Assembly: GCA_947652605.1 (NCBI GenBank) | Contig: OX393577.1 | Span: 57,994,108 to 58,058,107 of the forward strand | Reading direction: 5' to 3' | DNA: 64,000 nucleotides | Source: Elmis aenea | Taxonomy: Eukaryota; Arthropoda; Insecta; Coleoptera; Elmidae | Part shown: positions 55,853 to 64,000 of the stretch, one piece after another | Layout: the number at the start of each line of letters is the position of its first letter | Numbering within the stretch: position 1 is the stretch's first letter | The notes under the pieces: generated by a model | What the model was told of the DNA's origin: nothing | The model's input: only the letters and a program-made list of their open reading frames with translations | The model's database searches: none | Made by a program: the position numbers and the translations under genes

Positions 55853-56082
55853 AAAATGATAAAACTTGATTGGCTCAGCACATACACCAACATAGCACCA
55901 ACAAAACGAAACAATTGTAGTTAGAACAAAATTGAAGTGTGATTTTGGTGCCAAAAAATTCACTTTAGAAAGAAGGATATCGTTTAGATAGAACAACATA
56001 ACATTGAAGAATACGAATTTGATGATTTTTGTATTTAAAAAAAAAATGCAGATAGAACAGTATAATCCTCACCTCGCGATAT

Positions 56083-56168
56083 AGGGAAAATAGTAAAAAA
56101 GTGGACTTTTGTTTTTTGCCCGTAACTTTTTCATTTGATGTCAAATCCACTTTTTTACTTTTTCCCCT
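56083..56168. repeat. 86-bp mini-foldback inserted in the right arm of family G
   Basis: AGGGAAAATAGTAAAAAAGT at the left is mirrored by ACTTTTTTACTTTTTCCCCT at the right. ATAT lies on both sides, where the left arm of the host has a single uninterrupted GATATC (53064-53070). A 4-bp ATAT duplication is the simplest reading. Confidence 0.65.
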
Positions 56169-56321
56169 ATATCTCAAAAACTAAAAAAGCTAGATAAGTT
56201 CTGTTTGCGTCAAATTTTTAAGCACCTGAATAAACAACTTTGCCCCAATTTAACCGAAGTCGTAACTCTTACCATTTACGAGATCCCCATAGTGGCCCGC
56301 GAAAAACGAGAACCCTGTATA

Positions 56322-57160
56322 CTATATTTTGTACACCCTGTACGTAACATGTCAACAACAAATGCTCTTTGAGAAATGATTTAGTAAACTATTTTATTAC
56401 TTTACTTTCACAATCAAATTTAATATACAGGTAAAAAAAAAAAAAAAAAAAGGTAAAAAAAAAAAAAAAAAACGAAAATTTAATATTCTACTTTTGTGCT
56501 AGAATATCAATGAAGTTAATATATATTTCCTGTAAAATATTTCTTAGAATTTGTACGTTTAAAACAATTCGCAATAACAGAGCATGTGATTCATTACAAC
56601 ATACTTTAAACTTCTTTTATTATTCACGCTATGTAAGCAACTGTGTCATTTAAAAGTTACAAGAAGGCACTGATGTATTTTGTACAAACTTAGATTTAAA
56701 TTAGACGAAATCGTATTACATTAATCGCCGATTCGCTTAACTGAACTGGATTTACTTATGATGTAATTTGAAGTTTCGGAAACGTAAATACTCTATATTA
56801 AGAATTGTAATGATATAAATCATACAATTTTATCATAATCTGTGAGAAATCCAATTTCAATTGCAGTTCAGTTAATTCAATTTAGTTTTGTAGGTGAAAC
56901 GGCTTCAGTAAATCTAATTATAGTTGCACTTGTTACATTTCTTAATTTGAACGTCCAGTTCAAAGCGTAAACAAATAATTTTGTAATTATTCTTTAACAA
57001 CTTTGATTTATTTATGATGCCTCACGTAAAATCCTCTTCTCTGTTTCAACAAATGGAGCTATTCAGAATTTCCCAAATTCCAGGCAACATAAATTTGACA
57101 CATTAAAGGCTTTTTTGTGCGATCGTACTAGAAACAGCTGTTTGACGGACGCGTTAGCAA
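56322..57160. other. AT-rich spacer with two long A-runs
   Basis: GGTAAAAA... is repeated twice at 56430-56472, each with an A-run of about 18. A second CACCCTG end lies at 56334-56340. No gene recognised. Confidence 0.5.
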
Positions 57161-57167
57161 CCATAAA

Positions 57168-57294
57168 GTACTGCATTACCGGCCCTATCCTTAGCAACGG
57201 CCGTAAAAGTTACTTTTCATGCCGTTACCCTTAGCAACGGCCGAAAAAGTAACTTTTACGGCCGTTGCTAAGGAGAGGGCCGGTAATGCAGTAC
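57168..57294. repeat. GC-rich snap-back repeat with 49-bp arms
   Basis: AGTACTGCATTACCGGCCCT at the left and AGGGCCGGTAATGCAGTAC at the right. The arms continue through CTTAGCAACGGCCGTAAAAG. A third partial copy of TTAGCAACGGCCG lies in the loop. A related hairpin at about 57412-57519 uses GGCCAAAACGTACTTTTT and AAAAAGTTACACTTTTTGGC, so two members of one GGCCG-rich family sit 120 bp apart. Confidence 0.8.
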
Positions 57295-57554
57295 ATACGC
57301 CGTCATCTGTCAGTGACAGAATGTCACGTAGTTTCTAACCTATAATTTTGAAAATTACTAAAAATTAAATTGTTTTTAATTCGATCGCACAAAAAATGTA
57401 ATATGCACCTCGGCCAAAACGTACTTTTTCGGCCTTGCCTGTTTGCTGGCCTTAACTACGTCTCGGCCAGCAAAACAGCCGCGGCAGAAAAAGTTACACT
57501 TTTTGGCCTTGATACATAAATAACTATTTTTGCATTATTTTTTTTATTATTATA

Positions 57555-58150
57555 AAGGGTGATTGAAATTCCAGTTTAAGCATTAGGATCTCGCTTATTA
57601 TAGTACCTTGAGTATAGGGTAAAATTTGGCAAAGTTAATAAATTTTGTACTCAAATGATCATCTGAAGAGAAATTGGAAATATCTCAAACGGTAACCGAG
57701 AAAATTAGGAAAAACCGGAAAATACAATTTTTATAAATCCTCCTTTGGAGTATGAAATATTTCAAATGTGTTAAAACATCGCCCAAGCAACTTTTTAAGC
57801 CGAATTGGATGGTGGTCACAAATTTTTCCTAGATCGATTCGTTTTTGTTTTATGACAACCAACTTTGTTTTTTCTTATGTTCGCAATTTTTGCTATTTAC
57901 ATAATCAAATAGCATGAATCCATTGATGTTTTACGCAAAGTATTTTACTTCCTTATTCACTGTCAAATTTAAAAAAAAAGGGTTTTAAACAATATCCATT
58001 ATAAATCTGGTAGGCCGGTCGTTGTAGTTTATGTTGTTTCCATGACAACCAATCAACAAACTAAAAGATTTGAAAGTCTGTTACTTGTCATCGTAATAAA
58101 TTAGTAAAAATGAACTATAATAACGACGAAAAACGCGTTGTTGCCAATTT
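57555..58150 (+). repeat. Left part of a CAGGG-type element (family H) leading into a transposase relic
   Basis: Starts AAGGGTGATTGAAATTCC after TATA (decayed CAGGG) with ATTAGGATCTCG 27 nt inside. The stretch 57860-58145 is repeated inverted at 58435-58740 (GTCGTTGTAGTTTATGTTG against CAATATAAACTACAACGAC). A relic of a transposase start follows. Confidence 0.75.
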
Positions 58151-58345
58151 TTTATTCATTGAATAAGAATTCTATATTGTCAAGTGAACGATATGCAGAA
58201 ACATATACCGAAAGAAGACAACTCTCCCACACATGTTTTTGTATGTGGACAGAAACTTAGGTAGATATGGGGCTTTTGCCAAAATTAGAGAAAAATATGG
58301 CAGAAATGTTTCAAATGACAATAAAACAACATTTTTATTACAAAC
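58109..58345 (+). pseudogene. DUF4817/IS630-type transposase N-terminal relic
   Basis: From ATG at 58109: MNYNNDEKRVVANF, then in shifting frames ERYAETYTERRQLSHTC and FLYVDRNLGRYGAFAKIREK. YAE....ERRQ.SH..F....RNL...G.F is the first helix-turn-helix of DUF4817-containing mariner/IS630-like insect transposases. Stops and frameshifts are present. It sits inside an element with CAGGG-type end and box, which makes this transposase family the best candidate for mobilising them. Confidence 0.65.
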
Positions 58346-58369
58346 ATATCCGGAAAACACACTATTTTT

Positions 58370-58771
58370 CTACATTAAACATAAACTTGAGTAAATTTGT
58401 ATAAAGTAGTGATAACGCATAACAAAACTTAAAAGCACGGTATAAGAAATTCGCAGCATATCGCGTTTTTCTTCGTTATTAAAGTTCATTTTTTCGACTT
58501 TATTAATGTGACAAGTAGAGCTTTCAAAACTTTTAGTTTGTTGATTGGGTGTCATGGAAACAATATAAACTACAACGACCAGCATACCTGATTTATAATG
58601 GTTTTTGTTTAAAACCTTTTTTCTAAATTTGAAAATGAATAAAAAAGTAAAATACCATGTAGGATACATCAATGGATTCAGAAAAATAAATGCTATTAGA
58701 TAATGTAAATAGCAAAAAATCTTAGGCAACAAAGCTGTAGATATATATGATTCGTCGAGTTTTGTACACAC
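58370..58771 (-). pseudogene. Inverted second copy carrying the same transposase start
   Basis: The minus frame contains MNFNNEEKRDMLRISY, matching MNYNNDEKRVV of the plus-strand copy and nearer the usual N-E-E-K-.-D-M-L wording. The rest of this 133-codon frame is the upstream non-coding part of the element read through. Confidence 0.6.
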
Positions 58772-58800
58772 AGATGCATAATGTTTCGACTGTTTAAACT

Positions 58801-59556
58801 AAATACTAAAGAAAATCAAGGTGGTAAATGTTATTTCGGAAAAAAGCTAAATAAATGTTTAAATATAAAAGTATTTTAAACAAAAAATGTAACTATGTCT
58901 ACGAAAATAAAACCAAATTTTAGAAACCATCAAAGAAGGCAGATTCAAATCTATTTTGCTATGTTAAAATGTTGTTCTTTCAATACCAGCTTGTCTTATT
59001 TTTAACTCACAACCACAGTTTTACCGCCGAAAACAAATGCTTAAGCAGTTATATTTAGATATACATTTTAAACTCCCTATGTACATAAAATTTATTTTTG
59101 AACGAAAATTGCATTTAAAATTAGGTTTATGGACTTTATTATACAAAAATAACTAAAATAAATTGCTGCCATATTTTATGAAAGCTATTAAAGCACGTTT
59201 TTATGAATCACCGTCGATAACTAAGAGCTTGGTGTTCACAACAACCAATAAATACATTATTTCAGCTCAAACTGACACCTAAATTATAACACTAACGTTA
59301 CAATCAATTTTATTAGCCATTAGAATTATTTCGGTTTATTATAGTTGCGCCACAACAACTTGAACAAAGTTCCAGTGGAATTCAAACGAAGGCCAATTTA
59401 TTCAACGCAGTGAGTCTTCAAGATTATTCCGCCACTTACCTCTTCACAATATATATCAACGTAATCTGTTTTAATGAAATTTATTATGGAAATTTGATTA
59501 TATGTAATACTTCCGCTTAAAAGATCGTTGAAATATTTACAGTGCATTTGTTTCAG
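58801..59556. other. Probable intron or upstream DNA of the exon at 59557
   Basis: No repeat ends or coding frames are visible. The polypyrimidine tract and acceptor TTTGTTTCAG close it at 59547-59556. Confidence 0.4.
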
Positions 59557-59719
59557 GATACGCTGTAAACTATGGCTAATTTTACAACAAAAGAACCGTA
59601 CGTCTACCCGTTAGAGGCTCAACAAAGGGGTACAGACAATGCCAAAGAAAACTGCATAGCGACATACGGACCGACAGTACTCTCTAATCTGACAGACGGT
59701 ATATTCAACGAAACCCTTG
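59557..59719 (+). CDS. First coding exon of an unidentified multi-exon host gene
   Basis: Acceptor TTTGTTTCAG|G at 59556/59557, ATG at 59572 after 15 nt of untranslated sequence, donor TTG|GTAAGT at 59719/59720. The 49 encoded residues begin MANFTTKEPYVYPLEAQQRG and end TVLSNLTDGIFNETL, phase 1. Three N-glycosylation sequons (NFT, NLT, NET) and no signal peptide would suit the extracellular N-terminus of a membrane protein, for instance a receptor, but I do not recognise it. An upstream untranslated exon and downstream exons must exist. No clear second coding exon is visible in the remaining 4.3 kb, so the first intron is long and full of transposons. Confidence 0.75.
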
Positions 59720-61585
59720 GTAAGTATTTTTACTTCATTTGCTACAAAATTGATACCTTTACTATATTTTTTTTTGTACGGCCCATACTTTTTTTTCGGT
59801 TCGTTGCAACGTACAAATTAATATACGAATAAAACATCAAATTAGTATGCATATATTCGAACCCACGCAAATGGAACTTGTGCATATGTCCCAGAGATCG
59901 TTAACACCTTAACTTTTTTTGTTTTTATAAATAACGCTAACAAACCGAATGTATCATCAAATTCGAAGAACCTACACGCGATGGCGTAAATATATATTTA
60001 AAATTTTTATGAATTTTAAAAATGTTGTATTCGCCTTATTCATCATGTCTTAGATACAGTTTTTAGTTAAAAGATAAATGTTCTTTACATTCGGTCATGT
60101 ATATTTTTAATATAATTGTTACCAGAAAATTATATAAGTTGGACCAATAAAATGGGCGATTTCATTTCATCAAAATTTATTAATTATTTATACAGGGTGC
60201 CCCTGTTATCACCGCAAATATTTTAAATTGTGATAGAGGACCTTATTGTAAGAAAAAAATTCAATAAAACTTTTTACTAAAATCGAATGCTAAGCAGATA
60301 TCAACACGTACTTGATTTTTTTACACTTCTGCATTTATAAGACTCTGTCGCCGAAAATATCAATTCAATCGTAAAATACCTTACAGCTTTTCAATAAAGC
60401 ATAAAATTCTCTAAAAATTGGTTCTTATTATTTTTTGTCTACAAGCAATGGTTTAAAAGTTATAAAACAGTTTGTACAAAAAAAATGTTAAAAATTTAAA
60501 AACTTTAATTGTTTCTTAAACTTTGCAACCGCTGTATCTTTAAAACTAAAGGTTGAAGAACGGACGGCCCATTCCAGATAGCAAATTTTATGGGCTACAA
60601 CTTTGGTCCAGTGAAATTTTTGGAAAATCAAACCGATTTTTCGGAAAAGTTGAAAATAAGGAACAGAGTGCATAAAAAATTCCGAGAAATAATGTTTTGT
60701 ATTTAAAAATGCTTTTTAACGGAGTGCGATTATGACTGAAAATGATGGATGTCATTTTGAACAGTAAGTAATTTTTCCGACGACCACTATGTAAAGCGAG
60801 TAATTTCGCACTTACTACTACTGAAAATGACAAATTGCGCATGACACCAGAAATTGTGTGTAAAGTGCACTTTGCACACAATTTCCTGCACTTTGCACAC
60901 ATTTTCCGCTACTTTACACACGCTGAACGCGCTGTCAAGCAAATCTAACCTCACAAATGTCAAGTGTCACCAACGTCAAAAAAATGTTATTTTCACAATT
61001 TTTTTGCAGATTTAATGATTATGTCTAAATGGTCGTCGGAAAAGCATAGTGTACAACTCGTGCTGAAAGAATATTTCACACGAGTATGACTGAGCCACTC
61101 GCCTGACGGCTCGCGGCTCAACTGAAGTTTAAATGACATTTGTTGATAAAGATTTTTTTTTGTTTTCCACCGCATGCTTGAAAATTTTGTGAAACATAAC
61201 CTATTTTAGTTAAACTATTATTTTTTATTTCTTATTAGTTTTGCACTAAAATTAACTTATGATTACATCATTGAATACAGAAAAATAATGTCTACCAGAT
61301 ATAGTAAAAAAAATAAGATGGTGCCATTTAAAAAAAAAATGACTATCGTTTGACATTTAAGTTGACCTTGAAAAAAATTGAAATCCAATTCAGTTTATAG
61401 TATTTGAGAAGACATTTCATTTAGTTTTTTGTTCACCAAAATCGGACCACAAATAACGGAGTTACAGCTTGCGGCGTTTTTTGTGTGACAGCCTGTATAA
61501 GATATTTTATTTTAAGTACCTACTTACATAAACGTGAAACATATATCTACAGTATTTTAGGTATAATTTTTAATAATCAAAAATT
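59720..61585. other. Probable intron with CAGGG ends and short hairpins
   Basis: A left end CAGGGTGCCCCTGTTATC at 60195 and a decayed right end GTGACAGCCTGTATA at about 61487 may bound one element. A 36-bp near-palindrome (GAAATTGTGTGTAAAGTGCA...) is at 60850-60885, with three imperfect copies of CACTTTGCACACA around it. TTTTTCCGACGACCA (60773) is mirrored by TGGTCGTCGGAAAA (61030). Confidence 0.45.
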
Positions 61586-61589
61586 GTGC

Positions 61590-61910
61590 AAAATTCGGCA
61601 AATACTAGTAGAATATGGCAGTATCGTAGAAGGACGTGTTTTGGGAATTATTGTCAATATCAACCCATCTTACAGGTTGAGACAAATTTCGCTTGAATTA
61701 GGTGTCTTTCAGTTCAAATATTACTTTTATCGCAGGAAATCAAAAAATACTTTTAAAAGATGGCAATAATTATAAGAAGACTGTGTTTTGGGGATGTTCA
61801 ATATCAAACCAACTTACAGATAAGACTAATTTAGGTTAATTAAAGTAGGTGTATCTAAGTCAACGGTATTTAAGATATTAAAAAAACAAAAAAGATATAT
61901 ATAATCGAGG
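61590..61910 (+). pseudogene. Transposase helix-turn-helix relic (DUF4817/IS630 type), duplicated
   Basis: EGRVLGIIVNINPSYRLRQI followed by SLELGVFQFKYYF resembles the second HTH of DUF4817-type transposases (VLG.V..NP..S.RQIS...G+S...V.RIL). A second, more decayed copy from about 61767 reads VLGMFNIKPTY, later KVGVSKSTVFKILKKQK. No DDE domain is seen. Confidence 0.6.
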
Positions 61911-62501
61911 TGTTCATGATCTCTAGAACTTTAGTGAAATACTGTGGGACATTGCTCTGTAAATTATTTAATTTTGTTGAGTTTAGTGTACCCATGACTC
62001 TTATTTTCCTTTAAATAGTTAGTGCTCGTAATCATCTTCATAAGACGGCTAGACAATTGCACCTTATTTTACGAAGAACACAGGTGTAGAATATTTATTA
62101 CGTAGTAAGAAATAAATATTACACACTTACAACAAACTTCATTATATTTCAACTGCTTGTACATGTCTCCATAGTTCATTCTATACCAACTGGCTCAACT
62201 CTTAAGAAATTTCAGTTCATGGTGTCATCCCTTATAAATTGTATATTCCCTCTTTATCGTCTTTACTTAAAAGCGCATATCTCACGAGTAATTGGTTTTA
62301 GGCAAATGTAAACGTAAATTTTGTTGCTCTAGAAGTTGAAGTTTCCATAAATAAATTCCTTTTTGAGTTTTAAAAATTATAGTTAATGATTTGTCAATTC
62401 ACATTTACCGCTATGCACTAAGAAAATTTAAAAAAAGTAAGTAAAAAAGTAAATAAAATATTTAATATTATTTTGTTCGTCCAAAATTTTTCTCACATAT
62501 A
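61911..62501. other. AT-rich spacer, nothing recognised
   Basis: No motif-bearing frame or repeat end. Confidence 0.4.
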
Positions 62502-62770
62502 CAGGGTGTTTCTAGAATATTGCTAAAACATTCGGGAGGCAATTCCAAAAAAAATCAAGGAGCTTTTAAATTTATTTTTTTTTCTTAGACGTCTCCTTTT
62601 CTCAAATTTGGATATATTTAGGAGAATGATATTTGGTAGACGTTTTGTACTTATTAAAAGGAAAAGGTTTCCCATAGTTATATTTTTAATCATCTCCCAC
62701 CTTCTAAGAATTGAAAAAAGCAACACCTGTTGGTTTTCTATTAACATTTTAATGCTTAATTTGAAAACAA
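62502..62770 (+). repeat. CAGGG-ended foldback, family B, copy 3 (left half)
   Basis: CAGGGTGTTTCTAGAATATT, then CATTCGGGAGGCAATTCC and GGTTTCCCATAGTTATA as in the copies at 3231 and 30862. It lacks the right arm and about 100 bp of the left arm. Confidence 0.8.
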
Positions 62771-62807
62771 AATTATTGTTTTTTAGCGACTTTGGCTTTC
62801 GAGATAT

Positions 62808-63833
62808 CTTCTTCTTCTTCTTCTTCCTTCTTGACTATAGGCGATTCGCCTGTTTATTCTTCGTCCACTTGCCTATTGCTCTACGTTGAGGTTGTCGCTC
62901 CATCTTTTCCTAGGGCGTCCAACGCTCCTGCGTCCCAGTGGAGACTTATCGCGGGCGATTTTTACTATTCTCCCGTCGTCCATTCTATTAATATGTTCAT
63001 TCCATTCTTTTCTTCTGTCTGTTACCCAGTTATTAATATCGTCTACTTTGCACGTTTTTCTTATTTCTTCATTTCTCTCCCTGTGTAGAAGTGTTTTACC
63101 CGTAATTCTGCGCAATACTTTCATTTCTGTTGTTTCTAGTTGTCTTTTAGTTTTTGACGTTTCTGGTCTGGTCTCCGCTGTATATGTCATGATAGGTCTA
63201 ATTGTTGCTTTGTAGATTCTAGACTTGGCCTCAATTCCCAAGTTTTTGTTGCACCATATTGTATTATTTAGACATCCTGCTATCCTTGTTGCTTTAGTTG
63301 TTTGTTCCCTTACCTCTGCTTCCACATCGCCAAAGCCCGAAAGTTCTATCCCGAGATATTTGAATTTCATTTGCTGTTGGATAACCTCTCCATCGACTTC
63401 TAGTTTGCACCTCAAGGGTGTTTTTGAAGTTGTCATACATTTTGTTTTTGTGGAAGATATTGTCATGTTAAGTGATTTAGCTGTACAGTTGAACGAGTGT
63501 AAGAGTCTTTGTAAGTCGTCTTCACTCTCTGCAACGAGTGCAGCATCGTCGGCATAGCATACAATTTTTACCTCTCTATCTCCCATTTTGTATCCTCTCA
63601 ATGATCGGACCTTCTGTATAATTTCGTCCATTATGATGTTGAAGAGAAGTGGGCTTAATGACTCCCCCTGGCGGATACCGCTACCAACTGGTATTGGTTC
63701 GGTAAGTCCTTCATCTAATTTTGCCTGTATTTGGTTTGCTGCATACATGTTCTCTATAGTCTTAATTATATTGTATGGGATTTGTCTATTATAAAGTATG
63801 TGTAGAACATCTTTTAGTTGGACTCGGTCAAAC
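62808..63833 (-). mobile_element. RTE-type LINE, 5'-truncated, (GAA)n tail, 13-bp TSD
   Basis: The 3' end is a GAA-repeat tail (TTCTTCTTC on the plus strand at 62808-62825), typical of RTE elements, which end in microsatellites. GCTTTCGAGATAT occurs on both sides (62795-62807, 63834-63846). The flanks join into the repeat that is also present at 1500-1660, which serves as an empty site. Confidence 0.9.
62873..63833 (-). CDS. RTE-clade reverse transcriptase, C-terminal two thirds
   Basis: Open from KAFDRVQLKDVLHI (about 63830) through Met 63748 to the stop at 62873. IPVGSGIRQGESLSPLLFNI is the RT motif with RQG, CYADDAALVAES the catalytic YADD, then KFKYLGIELSG, a long C-terminal region with RRKEWNEHINRM and GRRSVGRPRKRWSDN at the very end. 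The final GRP.KRW is a hallmark of RTE/BovB-type elements. The endonuclease and RT fingers are missing through 5' truncation. No stops, so it inserted recently. Confidence 0.92.
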
Positions 63834-63846
63834 GCTTTCGAGATAT

Positions 63847-64000
63847 GACGTAACTTAAATTTTTTTAAATGGAAACCTTAGTTTGCCATGACTTTATATG
63901 AGAGAGCGTTTTTTTAGCTTATTAAAAATATATAGTTTTATGTCTATGTGTTGAAACAAATAACCGAGATATGGCTAATTTTGTAAAAAAAAATACTACA
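63847..64000 (-). repeat. Dispersed repeat, second copy of the 1500-1660 sequence, inverted
   Basis: TTTTTTTAAATGGAAACC, GCCATGACTTTATATG and AACCGAGATATGGCTAATTT match the reverse complement of 1500-1640. It runs off the window end. Confidence 0.75.

Larger units (their letters stand above)
53088..56060 (-). mobile_element. Candidate autonomous DNA transposon encoding a DUF7869-type protein
   Basis: Left end GTGGTGTAACTGCACATTT against the reversed right end CTGTTCTATCTGCATTTTT: imperfect inverted ends sharing TG.T.TA.CTGCA..TTT. TATA lies on both sides (53084-53087, 56061-56064). The core AGATAGAAC or its inverse, mostly as GCAGATAGAAC, occurs at 53292, 53341, 55841, 55985 and 56047, clustered near both ends as subterminal binding sites usually are. 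One three-exon gene fills the inside. The 4-bp TATA duplication and the family assignment are inference; comparison with the Sola superfamily (also 4-bp) is worthwhile. Confidence 0.7.
52922..56317. repeat. CAGGG-ended foldback, family G, hosting the DUF7869 transposon at its centre
   Basis: Left CAGGGTTCTCGTTTTTCGCG and right CGCGAAAAACGAGAACCCTG are perfect 20-bp inverted ends. The arms run in to GATATCGCGAGG/CCTCGCGATAT and GAGGATTATA/TATAATCCTC. The ATGGGGATCTCG box starts 27 nt inside the left end. TATA flanks both ends (52918-52921, 56318-56321). Removing 53088-56060 leaves a compact foldback of about 420 bp. Confidence 0.92.

Noticed and set aside
62886..63794. Several plus-strand frames of 68-110 codons
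   Set aside because: They are antisense shadows of the RTE reverse transcriptase, which has clear RT motifs on the minus strand.
1..64000. CRISPR arrays, tRNA or rRNA genes
   Set aside because: No regularly spaced identical repeats with unique spacers, and no tRNA or rRNA signature noticed on either strand by eye. A covariance-model scan would be the decisive test.

Overview
The window looks like a strongly AT-rich animal nuclear chromosome, most likely an insect and perhaps a beetle. This is inferred from the mix of Jockey-, RTE- and R1-like LINEs, BEL/Pao, mariner/IS630, pogo, hAT, Helitron and foldback elements, spliceosomal introns, and a FabG-like short-chain dehydrogenase. No bacterial features are present. 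Host coding content is small: one intact intronless SDR gene (26484-27257, +) and one convincing coding exon of an unidentified multi-exon gene (59557-59719, +). A THAP zinc-finger exon (24841-25047, -) could be host or transposon derived. Almost everything else that can be read is mobile DNA.

Layout. 1-7.2 kb: foldback repeats and three non-autonomous hAT elements with 8-bp target duplications. 7.8-8.0 kb: a 200-N assembly gap. 8.2-10.8 kb: a foldback holding a smaller foldback and a hAT element. 11.8-12.6 kb: a hAT element with CCCGGGATCCC arrays. 13.5-16.8 kb: a 3.2-kb FB/MULE-like element with 1.2-kb inverted arms, a 9-bp target duplication and a ubiquitin-specific-protease-like ORF. 17-21.3 kb: LINE fragments, a Helitron, and a hAT element carrying the end of its transposase. 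23.5-27.3 kb: Harbinger-like MITEs and the SDR gene. 27.6-29 kb: a broken BEL/Pao gag with its leader. 30.7-31.7 kb: a foldback with another element at its centre, then twin hairpins. 34-43 kb: RTE, mariner and Jockey relics, one Jockey split by another LINE. 43-50 kb: foldbacks and a pogo-type element. 50.5-52.5 kb: a second ATTTAAATC hAT carrying a Helitron, and a hAT zinc-finger relic. 52.9-56.3 kb: a DUF7869-type gene in what appears to be its own transposon, at the exact centre of a foldback. 57.5-62 kb: more foldbacks, relics of a DUF4817/IS630-type transposase, and the host exon. 62.5-64 kb: a 5'-truncated RTE LINE with target duplication.

Three points stand out. First, the many elements ending in CAGGGTG share a box, ATGGGGATCTCG, 26-28 nt inside the end even where flanking sequence and interiors are unrelated. 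This points to one shared transposase; relics near two such ends are of DUF4817/IS630 type. Second, the DUF7869 gene (three exons, one apparent frameshift) has D...D...E-like residues. It is bounded by short inverted ends, a TATA duplication and five copies of a subterminal motif, so it is a plausible, little-described transposase. Third, five hAT families carry different words at their ends, but each word is self-complementary.

All family names come from reading translations by eye; no database search was run.
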